A stretch of 13,072 nt of DNA from SIG575 sp964507395 (GTDB taxonomy: Bacteria > Bacillota > Clostridia > Oscillospirales > Acutalibacteraceae): the NCBI GenBank assembly GCA_964507395.1, contig CAZDQE010000061.1, positions 1 to 13,072 on the forward strand, written 5' to 3'. This document shows, piece by piece, positions 8,058-13,072 of this stretch (position 1 is its first letter; each line of letters opens with the position of its first letter). The notes beneath the pieces are model-generated. The model did no database searches. It was not told where the DNA came from and worked only from the letters and a program-made list of their open reading frames with translations. A program made the position numbers and the translations under genes.

Positions 8058-8999
8058 TTACTCTTCTGTTCTTTCCACCGCTCTGAGCTTTGCACTTCTT
8101 GCTCTGGGATTTTCTTCTGTTTCTTTTTCCGTAGGCTCTTTCACCTTGAACGCAAGCTTTCCTTTCGGTGTTTTTCCGCATACGCATACGGGAAATTCAG
8201 GAGGACAAGTGCAGCCTGAACAGAAATCGTTAAACTTTACTTTTACTATTCTGTCTTCAAGGGAGTGGAACGTGATTATTGCGATCCTGCCCCCTACCGA
8301 AAGAGCATCAAACATATCGTCAAGAGAATTTTTAAGCTCCTCTAATTCTGAGTTTACTTCGATTCTTATTGCCTGGAAGGTTTTACGGGCGGGGTGCCCG
8401 CTTTTTCTTCTGACCGATGCAGGGTAAGCTTCCTTGATAATCTCTGCAAGCTCAAGTGTAGTTTCGATTTCTTTTTCAGCTCTGTGCTTTTCTATATTAG
8501 ATGCAATATTTCTTGCAAACTTTTCTTCACCGTAGGCTGAAATAATTTTCACAAGCTCCGATATCGAATAAGTGTTGACAACATCCTTTGCAGAAAGTCC
8601 TTCCTTGCTCATACGCATATCAAGAGGAGCATCTGTATGGAAAGAAAAGCCTCTCTCGCCTGTGTCAAGCTGATAAGATGAAACACCCAGATCCGCCAGA
8701 ATTCCGTCAGCCTTTTCTACGCCGTATTCACCGAGAATATCCTTGATTCTTGAAAACCTGCTGTTTACGACAGTTACATTCGGGTTATCCCTGAAACGCT
8801 CTGTAAGAACTTTTATTGCATCGGGGTCACGGTCGATTGTGTAAAGATGACCTGTAGTCAGCTTTGAAGCAATAAGGGAAGAATGACCGCCTCCGCCGCC
8901 TGTACAGTCGAAATAAATTCCGTCAGGCTTTATATTCAGCGCATCGACTGCTTCATGATAAAAAACAGAAATATGGTTAAAATTAATTTGAGATTCCAT
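8058..8999 (-). CDS. rsmH: 16S rRNA (cytosine(1402)-N(4))-methyltransferase
   Basis: RsmH (MraW) uses S-adenosylmethionine to methylate N4 of C1402 in the decoding centre of 16S rRNA. The 313-residue length is normal. Visible motifs are the SAM-binding loop DCTGGGGGHS (31-40), TIDRDPDA (54-61), ADLGVSSYQLD (102-112), RKTFQAIRIEVNSEL (205-219), ITFHSLEDR (242-250) and NPRARSAKLRA (297-307). A cysteine-rich insert (C260, C263, C265, C272, C274) lies between the last two; similar CPPEFPVC segments occur in clostridial homologues, from memory. The ATG has GAGGTG 7 nt upstream. It lies 17 nt behind mraZ and 23 nt ahead of ftsL, so it should be under the mraZ promoter. Confidence 0.96.
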   Translation of the reverse strand: MESQINFNHISVFYHEAVDALNIKPDGIYFDCTGGGGGHSSLIASKLTTGHLYTIDRDPDAIKVLTERFRDNPNVTVVNSRFSRIKDILGEYGVEKADGILADLGVSSYQLDTGERGFSFHTDAPLDMRMSKEGLSAKDVVNTYSISELVKIISAYGEEKFARNIASNIEKHRAEKEIETTLELAEIIKEAYPASVRRKSGHPARKTFQAIRIEVNSELEELKNSLDDMFDALSVGGRIAIITFHSLEDRIVKVKFNDFCSGCTCPPEFPVCVCGKTPKGKLAFKVKEPTEKETEENPRARSAKLRAVERTEE

Positions 9000-9016
9000 T
9001 TAAACACCTCAGATTT

Positions 9017-9448
9017 TTAGAATCTTACGAGTGATTCGTCAAATTCTTCATCATCGTCTTCGTCGTTCCGGAGTCTGAGCCACATTTCCTCATCCCAGAT
9101 TTCAATTTTTCTGCCCGAGCCGAGAATCGCGATATTCTTTGTAATACCTGCGTATTCTCTGAAGGATTCCTTGATAACTACACGGTTCTGAGGGTCCATG
9201 CTGCAGTCATCAATTCTTGCAAAAACTTTTCTGTAGTATTTTCTTGTTTTTTCGCCTGCAGGAAGATTGTCAAGCTCTTCCTTGACCTTTGCCCATTCAT
9301 CGAGGGGGTAAAGAGTCAGACATTTATCGTTGGGAAGGGTTTTCATAATAACAAATTTCTGACCAAGTTCTTCTCTGAATGCAGCGGGCACTACCATTCT
9401 TGACTTGGAATCAAGAGAATGGAAATAAGTTCCTCTGAAATCTGCCAT
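9017..9448 (-). CDS. mraZ: Transcriptional regulator MraZ
   Basis: MraZ is a ring-forming DNA-binding protein of the SpoVT-AbrB superfamily that regulates its own dcw operon by binding short tandem repeats next to the promoter. The 143-residue protein holds the two expected half-domains, each with a DxxxR signature: DSKSR (13-17) followed by MVVPAAFREELG, and DPQNR (85-89) followed by VVIKESFREYAG. The last 15 residues are very acidic (DEDDDEEFDE), a tail of unknown role. The ATG at 9446-9448 is preceded by AAAGGAGGGG, the strongest ribosome site in the cluster. It is the first gene of the dcw transcript and its candidate operator lies in the leader at 9523-9562. Confidence 0.96.
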   Translation of the reverse strand: MADFRGTYFHSLDSKSRMVVPAAFREELGQKFVIMKTLPNDKCLTLYPLDEWAKVKEELDNLPAGEKTRKYYRKVFARIDDCSMDPQNRVVIKESFREYAGITKNIAILGSGRKIEIWDEEMWLRLRNDEDDDEEFDESLVRF

Positions 9449-9492
9449 TGTTACCCCTCCTTTACGTTTTAAACTTCATTTCTCCAACTTTT

Positions 9493-9522
9493 TGTGGAAA
9501 ACTCTGTGGAAAATGTGGAAAA
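9493..9522 (-). promoter_or_regulatory. Three TTTTCCACA repeats (DnaA-box-like) in the mraZ leader
   Basis: On the minus strand TTTTCCACA occurs three times, at 9514-9522, 9505-9513 and 9493-9501; the first two are contiguous and the third follows after 3 nt. Each matches the relaxed DnaA-box consensus TTWTNCACA. They sit between the candidate MraZ boxes and the mraZ ribosome site, inside the predicted 5' leader. DnaA and replication-status control of the mraZ-rsmH-ftsL-pbpB operon has been reported in Bacillus subtilis, from memory. An alternative is that TGTGGAAAA on the plus strand is a divergent, oppositely oriented MraZ-type box. Confidence 0.55.
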
Positions 9523-9562
9523 CTCCCACTTCGTCACCATTTCTTTCAACTTTCTCCCACTT
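9523..9562 (-). promoter_or_regulatory. Candidate MraZ operator: four box-like repeats at 10-11 nt spacing
   Basis: Minus-strand repeats begin at 9562 (AAGTGGGAG), 9552 (AAGTTGAAAG), 9541 (AATGGTGACG) and 9531 (AAGTGGGAG), steps of 10, 11 and 10 nt, one helical turn each. The outer two are identical and contain TGGGA, the middle two are degenerate. Known MraZ operators are tandem short G-rich boxes (TGGGN in Escherichia coli, AAAGTG-type in mollicutes) at about 10-nt period. A further near-match, AAGTTGGAG, lies at 9482-9490, 41 nt on and roughly in helical phase. All start just downstream of the predicted +1. Confidence 0.7.
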
Positions 9563-9572
9563 CGATACCACT

Positions 9573-9601
9573 ATTATAATTCCAAAGCGTGGATTTGTCA
9601 A
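9573..9601 (-). promoter_or_regulatory. Sigma-A promoter of the mraZ (dcw) operon
   Basis: The minus strand shows TTGACA (9596-9601) and TATAAT (9573-9578), both perfect consensus hexamers, separated by exactly 17 nt. Transcription is predicted to start near 9566, giving a leader of about 118 nt before the mraZ ATG. No other match of this quality lies near the cluster. A promoter this strong is consistent with repressor control by the box array immediately downstream. Confidence 0.85.
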
Positions 9602-9611
9602 TAGTTTTTTG

Positions 9612-9645
9612 GCTGAAAACCTTAAAAAATCAAGGTTTTTTCGGC
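9612..9645. other. Hairpin just upstream of the mraZ -35 element
   Basis: AAAACCTT (9616-9623) and AAGGTTTT (9632-9639) form an uninterrupted 8-bp stem with an 8-nt A-rich loop; GCTG (9612-9615) and CGGC (9642-9645) can extend it past a two-T bulge. It lies between the terminator at 9671-9716 and the mraZ promoter, where it could act as a second weak stop for read-through. A pure A/T-driven coincidence is possible. Confidence 0.4.
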
Positions 9646-9670
9646 GGTGGTACATTTTCCCAAAAATCAG

Positions 9671-9716
9671 GTAAAAAAAAGCAAAAACCGCCTTTCTCAA
9701 ACGAGAAAAACGGTTT
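9671..9716 (-). terminator. Rho-independent terminator of the ligA transcription unit
   Basis: On the minus strand the arms AAACCG (9711-9716) and CGGTTT (9685-9690) plus inner arms TTTCTC and GAGAAA (9703-9708 and 9693-9698) form a long stem with a 2x2 internal loop and a 4-nt loop. It is followed at once by T-rich sequence including eight consecutive T (9673-9680). The T-run is only on the minus side, so it stops transcription coming leftwards from ligA, before the mraZ promoter. Confidence 0.8.
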
Positions 9717-9746
9717 CATATTTACTATTTATCTTGTCAGACTCAG

Positions 9747-9993
9747 TTATTTTCTGTATTCCTGTGAAAAAGCAAGAAGTTTTTCATCAATATAAGCCTC
9801 ATGATTTTTCGTCTTTACCATTTCGGTAACTTCACAACAAAAATCCTCATAATCTTTATTTCACAACTCTCCGCCTTATCCGAGCCTAAACGAAAAGAAT
9901 TTAATCCTATTTTATCATCGCTGACAGTTACACTCCTGTCATCAAGGTCTGTTTTTTAGTTTTGCAAACTACAAGAATAAAAACAAAGAGCAT
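9747..9993 (-). pseudogene. Broken short reading frame of about 82 codons behind ligA, unknown function
   Basis: Reading begins at an ATG (9991-9993) with AGGTGG six nt upstream and encodes MLFVFILVVCKTKK, then the frame closes early. A different frame continues with KTDLDDRSVTVSDDKIGLNS and on to about SDKAESCEIK, and a third ends FCCEVTEMVKTKNHEAYIDE plus KLLAFSQEYRK and a TAA at 9747-9749. Restoring one A in the A-run near 9951-9956 and one base near 9855-9860 would make a single open frame of about 82 residues. The stop lies 31 nt before the terminator, so the unit boundaries fit a former gene. I do not recognise the product. Calling it coding is my judgement from the look of the translations; random open frame is the alternative. 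Confidence 0.45.
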
Positions 9994-10079
9994 ACCTCAC
10001 CACCTATTCGGAAAGATATTCTGTTATCTTTTTATTGATTTTAACATCAGGATTGTATTCCTTTGCCCTTTTGCATATT

Positions 10080-10292
10080 TCAGAAAACAATTCTTAATGA
10101 CAATACGCCTTTTATGTGTTTACCGAGAGTGGCAACAGTTACAAATATCCCGATGAAAGAAGTCTTGACAATCCATCTGACATAATTCTTGTCTGTAAAA
10201 AAAGCAAACAAAAAGGCAATAAGCACGTCTGCAGCTACACAAAACAAGAAGTCAAGAAAATTTGCTGTCTTTCTGTTTTTGTATTCTTTCAT
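10080..10292 (-). CDS. Small membrane protein of unknown function, probably C-terminally truncated
   Basis: A 70-codon reading frame starts at the ATG at 10290-10292 with GAGGTG 6 nt upstream, 15 nt behind the ligA stop, so it should be cotranscribed with ligA. A GTG start at 10299-10301 would use the ribosome site itself and is less likely. The product has a basic N-terminus (MKEYKNRK) and two hydrophobic helices (about 13-33 and 41-58). After residue 66 the frame ends with RIVF, while a +1 shift continues as ELFSEICKRAKEYNPDVKIN and KKITEYLSE to a TAG at 10004-10006. One extra base near 10092-10095 would explain this, and the original protein would have had about 95 residues. The region 9994-10079 then holds its old 3' end. 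I do not recognise the family. Confidence 0.55.
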   Translation of the reverse strand: MKEYKNRKTANFLDFLFCVAADVLIAFLFAFFTDKNYVRWIVKTSFIGIFVTVATLGKHIKGVLSLRIVF

Positions 10293-10307
10293 CGCTGTCA
10301 CCTCGTT

Positions 10308-12278
10308 TTAATTTATCATATTTTTAAACTCTTCTTCATTTATTATCGTAACGCCGAGAGTCTGTGCTTTTGTAAGCTTTGAGCCTGCGTCCTCGCCTGC
10401 TAAAACATAAGTTGTTTTCTTTGAAACAGATGATGAGGTTTTACCCGAAAAGCCTTCAATTATTTCCGATGCTTCTGCCCGTGACATTGTAGGAAGCGTG
10501 CCCGTGAGGACAAATGTCATTCCCTGAAAGCGGTTATCCTTAACTTCTGCGAGAGATGTCATATTGACACCCGCATTTCCAAGCTCTTCAACCATTCTTT
10601 TTGTAGGCTCAAGAGAAAAATATTCCGCTACGCTCTCAGCCATTATTTCACCGAAGCCGTCTATGAGAAGAAATTCTTCTTTGGTTGATGACATAATTTT
10701 TTCAAGTGTACCGAAGTTTACAGAAAGAAGTTTCGCCGCCTTTGCGCCGATATGTCTGATGCCAAAAGCAAAAAGAAGCTTTGACAAATCGTTTTCCTTC
10801 GATGCAGAAATTGCATCAATAAGATTTTTCGCTGACTTTTCCGCAAATCTTTCAAGAGAAAGAAGCTGTTCCTCTTTCAGATAATATATATCGGCGGCAT
10901 TTCTTACAAAGCCTTCATTTACAAGGACTTCACATACGGATTCTCCCAGACCCTCGATATCCATAGCATCTCTTGAGCAGAAATGAATAATGTTTCGGAG
11001 AAGCTGTGCGGGGCACTGAGGATTTGTGCAACGTATCGCAGCTTCGTCTTCTTCACGAATTACCGGCGATGAACATGAGGGGCAGATTTTCGGCATTTCA
11101 AAAAGTGCTGTGTTTTCGCCTTTTTTTGAAACCGCTACTATTTCGGGGATAATATCCCCTGCTTTTCTGACAATTACAGAGTCACCGATGCCGATACCTT
11201 TTTCTCTGATGAAATCCTCATTGTGCATTGTTGCCCTGCCTACTGTTGAGCCTGCAAGAAGAACGGGCTCCAGAACTGCAACAGGAGTCAGCACTCCTGT
11301 TCTGCCAACATTCACCTCAACATCAATGAGCTTTGTTTCCTTTTCCTCAGGGGGATATTTGTATGCTACCGCCCATTTTGGGAATTTTGAAGTCGAGCCG
11401 AGAGCTTTTCTCTTTTCAAAATCGTTGACCTTTATAACTGCGCCGTCAATGTCAAAGGGAAGATTTCCTCTTTCATCGCCTATCCTGTCGATTTCTTCAA
11501 GGACATCATCAAAATTTTCATATTCATTATAGAAAGGCACTGTTCTGAAGCCGAGAGTTTTCAGATAATCGAGAGATTCCTTATGCGTTTTCAGCTCTTT
11601 GCCTTCAATCTGCTGAATGTTAAAGACAAAAATACTGAGATTTCTTTCTGCCGCAATTTTCGAGCTTTTCTGTCTGAGCGAGCCTGCCGCCGCATTACGG
11701 GGATTTTTAAAAGGCTTTTCACCGCTCAGCTCCTGCTTTTCCACAAGAGAGAGAAACACCTCTCTCGGCATATAGACCTCTCCTCTGACTTCAAGAAAAG
11801 GAATATTTTCTTCAAGCTTCAGAGGAATCGTTCTGATTGTGCGGAGATTCGCCGTAACGTCTTCGCCCACTTGTCCGTCACCTCTGGTTGAGCCTCTGAC
11901 AAAAACGCCGTCACGGTATTCAAGAGAAACTGAAAGTCCGTCAATTTTCGGCTCAACAACAAATGTTACATCGCCGTCAATTTTACTTTCAAAGCTTCTC
12001 AGTTCATCAAAACTGAAAGCATCCTGCAGACTTTCCATGGGAACAGTATGCACAACCTCTTCAAAGCGGTTGTCAGCCATTCCGCCAACACGCTGTGTAG
12101 GAGAATCAGTCGTAAGAACAGAGGGAAAATCGTTTTCGATATTTTCAAGCTCTCTAAGTGCTTTATCGTATTCAAAATCGGAAATCTGAGGGTCATCGTC
12201 AACATAATATTTTTTGCTGTGATAATTAAGGAAATCCCTCAATTCCTTTGCTTTCAATTCGGCTTCTTTAATATTCAT
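10308..12278 (-). CDS. ligA: NAD-dependent DNA ligase
   Basis: LigA seals nicks during replication and repair, using NAD+ to adenylate its active Lys. The 656 residues follow the family order: Ia domain with YYVDD (24-28), the adenylation domain with KIDG (K111) and RGSTRGDGQVGEDVT (128-142), GEVYMP (166-171), NPRNAAAGSLRQ (192-203), DGAVIKVN (278-285), the OB fold with VGRTG (324-328) and GDIIPEI (374-380), the zinc finger cysteines C399, C402, C417 and C422, the helix-hairpin-helix region (about 435-560) and a C-terminal BRCT domain (about 585-656). All key residues are present. The ATG is preceded by AAGGTGAG. It heads a short unit ending in the terminator at 9671-9716. Confidence 0.97.
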   Translation of the reverse strand: MNIKEAELKAKELRDFLNYHSKKYYVDDDPQISDFEYDKALRELENIENDFPSVLTTDSPTQRVGGMADNRFEEVVHTVPMESLQDAFSFDELRSFESKIDGDVTFVVEPKIDGLSVSLEYRDGVFVRGSTRGDGQVGEDVTANLRTIRTIPLKLEENIPFLEVRGEVYMPREVFLSLVEKQELSGEKPFKNPRNAAAGSLRQKSSKIAAERNLSIFVFNIQQIEGKELKTHKESLDYLKTLGFRTVPFYNEYENFDDVLEEIDRIGDERGNLPFDIDGAVIKVNDFEKRKALGSTSKFPKWAVAYKYPPEEKETKLIDVEVNVGRTGVLTPVAVLEPVLLAGSTVGRATMHNEDFIREKGIGIGDSVIVRKAGDIIPEIVAVSKKGENTALFEMPKICPSCSSPVIREEDEAAIRCTNPQCPAQLLRNIIHFCSRDAMDIEGLGESVCEVLVNEGFVRNAADIYYLKEEQLLSLERFAEKSAKNLIDAISASKENDLSKLLFAFGIRHIGAKAAKLLSVNFGTLEKIMSSTKEEFLLIDGFGEIMAESVAEYFSLEPTKRMVEELGNAGVNMTSLAEVKDNRFQGMTFVLTGTLPTMSRAEASEIIEGFSGKTSSSVSKKTTYVLAGEDAGSKLTKAQTLGVTIINEEEFKNMIN

Positions 12279-12312
12279 ACAAATCTCACCTTTTACACTT
12301 CTGTTATTTTAT

Positions 12313-12341
12313 ATTTTACCATTTTTGTTGCCATTTTTCAA
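12313..12341 (-). promoter_or_regulatory. Predicted sigma-A promoter of ligA
   Basis: The minus strand has TTGAAA (12336-12341), a 17-nt spacer and TAAAAT (12313-12318), one mismatch from consensus in each hexamer. The start would fall near 12306, about 28 nt before the ligA ATG. It is the only good match in the gap in this direction. Confidence 0.6.
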
Positions 12342-12356
12342 GATTTGTGTTAATAT
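12328..12356 (+). promoter_or_regulatory. Predicted sigma-A promoter of the cytidylate-kinase-like gene
   Basis: The plus strand has TTGCCA (12328-12333), a 17-nt spacer and TAATAT (12351-12356), with start near 12363 and a leader of about 33 nt. The ligA -35 hexamer lies inside this spacer. The TA-rich tract around 12350-12360 allows neighbouring -10 choices, so the exact position is uncertain. Confidence 0.5.
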
Positions 12357-12395
12357 ATATTTGTAATCCGAACAAAAGAAAGGAGATTACCTGTT

Positions 12396-13013
12396 ATGAA
12401 AAACAATTTGATTATTACCATAAGCCGTGAATACGGTTCAGGCGGCCGTGAAATCGGAGAAAAGCTTGCCATGGAGTTGGGTATTCCCTTCTATGACAAA
12501 GCGATTATTGATAAAGCCGCAAAGGAAACCGGCTTCTGTGCAGAGTTCATCGAAAAAGAAGAACAGAAAGTTACAAACAGTCTGCTTTTCAACCTCGCAA
12601 CAAACACATACACCTTCGGAAATATGGTTTCTCACTACGGACAGTCTCTTTCCGATCAGGTTTTTCAGGCTGAGGCAAAAATCATCAAGGAACTGGCAAG
12701 CGAAGGCTCATGCGTAATCGTCGGCAGATGTGCAGACTACATTCTCAAAAATCAGTTCCCCTGCTTCAATGTTTTCATCTGTGCTGATTTTGACTTCAGA
12801 TGCGAAAGAGCAATGAAAATTGACAGCGTACCGAAAGATGAAGTAAACGATGTTGTCAGAAAAAAGGATAAAGCAAGAATCCGTCACAACCAGTTTTACG
12901 GCTCACAGGACTGGGGCGATGCGAGAAACTATGACATCACAGTAAACAGCGGAAAACTGGGAATTGAAAACACTATCGAGATTCTTAAAGCCGCAATTGA
13001 AAATTACAAATAA
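12396..13013 (+). CDS. Cytidylate kinase-like family protein
   Basis: A 205-residue cytoplasmic nucleotide-kinase-like protein. The N-terminus ITISREYGSGGREIGEKLA (7-25) is the modified P-loop of the cytidylate-kinase-like family, where an Arg (R18) stands in place of the usual Walker A Lys. Further family traits are PFYDKAIIDKAAKETG (31-46), IIKELASEGSCVIVGRCADY (96-115) and FNVFICADFDFRCERAM (124-140). True cytidylate kinase (Cmk) has a classic GSGK loop, so phosphorylation of CMP should not be assumed; the physiological substrate of this family is, to my knowledge, not settled. AGGAG lies 10 nt before the ATG. It diverges from ligA and its TAA is followed 4 nt later by the terminal repeat. 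No functional link to ligA is evident. Confidence 0.88.
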   Translation: MKNNLIITISREYGSGGREIGEKLAMELGIPFYDKAIIDKAAKETGFCAEFIEKEEQKVTNSLLFNLATNTYTFGNMVSHYGQSLSDQVFQAEAKIIKELASEGSCVIVGRCADYILKNQFPCFNVFICADFDFRCERAMKIDSVPKDEVNDVVRKKDKARIRHNQFYGSQDWGDARNYDITVNSGKLGIENTIEILKAAIENYK

Positions 13014-13017
13014 GCAT

Positions 13018-13072
13018 AAGGGGACCTCTAAAAACCCCTTGCACGAAATTATGTTTGCTCTTTTTCCGTCAT
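13018..13072 (+). repeat. Dispersed repeat, right copy of the 55-nt terminal inverted repeat
   Basis: Exact reverse complement of 1-55. It begins 4 nt after the stop of the cytidylate-kinase-like gene with the same hairpin (arms 13018-13023 and 13035-13040, 11-nt loop), so in both copies the hairpin end faces the upstream gene. I found no further copy inside the window by eye. The outer boundary is cut by the window end. Confidence 0.85.

Noticed and set aside
9476..9700. 74-codon minus-strand reading frame upstream of mraZ
   Set aside because: It runs through the terminator T-run, the consensus promoter and the box array, and its translation has no protein-like features.
11026..11532. 168-codon plus-strand frame opposite ligA, and similar long antisense frames at 2996-3442 and 5583-6080
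   Set aside because: They are mirror images of strongly conserved genes (ligA, murF, PBP), with low-complexity Ser/Phe/Cys-rich translations and no ribosome sites.
1..13072. The whole window as a transposon or invertible cassette bounded by 55-nt inverted repeats
   Set aside because: No transposase, recombinase or integrase is present, the contents are essential housekeeping genes, and the exact 55-nt length at both ends is better explained by an assembly break in a repeat.
1..13072. CRISPR arrays, tRNA or rRNA genes, phage or defence genes
   Set aside because: No regular repeat-spacer pattern, no tRNA cloverleaf or rRNA-like stretch, and no protein of such families was seen on either strand.

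Overview
The window looks like a chromosomal stretch of a low-to-moderate GC Bacillota bacterium, most likely class Clostridia (Oscillospiraceae/Ruminococcus-like). This rests on family resemblance of the proteins and on gene order, not on a database search. Two blocks of housekeeping genes are present, and I found no new defence, mobile or biosynthetic system. The interest lies in the non-coding parts.

Layout. Positions 59-9448, all on the minus strand, hold a division and cell wall (dcw) cluster transcribed right to left: mraZ, rsmH, ftsL, a PASTA-type class B penicillin-binding protein, murE, murF, mraY, ftsW. Most genes are 3-24 nt apart with clear Shine-Dalgarno sequences; the exception is a 133-nt gap between ftsL and the penicillin-binding protein gene. 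The cluster makes the peptidoglycan precursor (MurE and MurF finish the UDP-MurNAc-pentapeptide, MraY links it to the lipid carrier) and supplies the septal synthase (FtsW polymerase, class B PBP transpeptidase, FtsL scaffold). The MurE DNPR motif predicts a meso-diaminopimelate wall. murD is not in its common place between mraY and ftsW.

The region 9449-9720 is a compact control region for the cluster: a consensus-perfect sigma-A promoter (TTGACA, 17 nt, TATAAT), then four MraZ-box-like repeats starting about 4 nt after the predicted transcription start, then three TTTTCCACA sequences that fit the DnaA-box consensus. Upstream of the promoter lie a hairpin and a strong intrinsic terminator that closes the transcript arriving from ligA.

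The region 9747-12278 (minus) is a ligA transcription unit: NAD-dependent DNA ligase, then a small two-helix membrane protein gene 15 nt behind it, then a short reading frame broken by two apparent frameshifts. The small membrane protein also seems to have lost its original C-terminus to a frameshift. These downstream genes look like they are decaying. A cytidylate-kinase-like gene (12396-13013, plus) diverges from ligA across a 117-nt gap in which the two predicted promoters overlap.

Both window ends carry the same 55-nt sequence in inverted orientation (1-55 and 13018-13072). In each case it begins 3-4 nt after the stop codon of the terminal gene and starts with a 6-bp hairpin. It is probably a dispersed 3'-flanking repeat at which the assembly stopped; its outer boundary cannot be seen.
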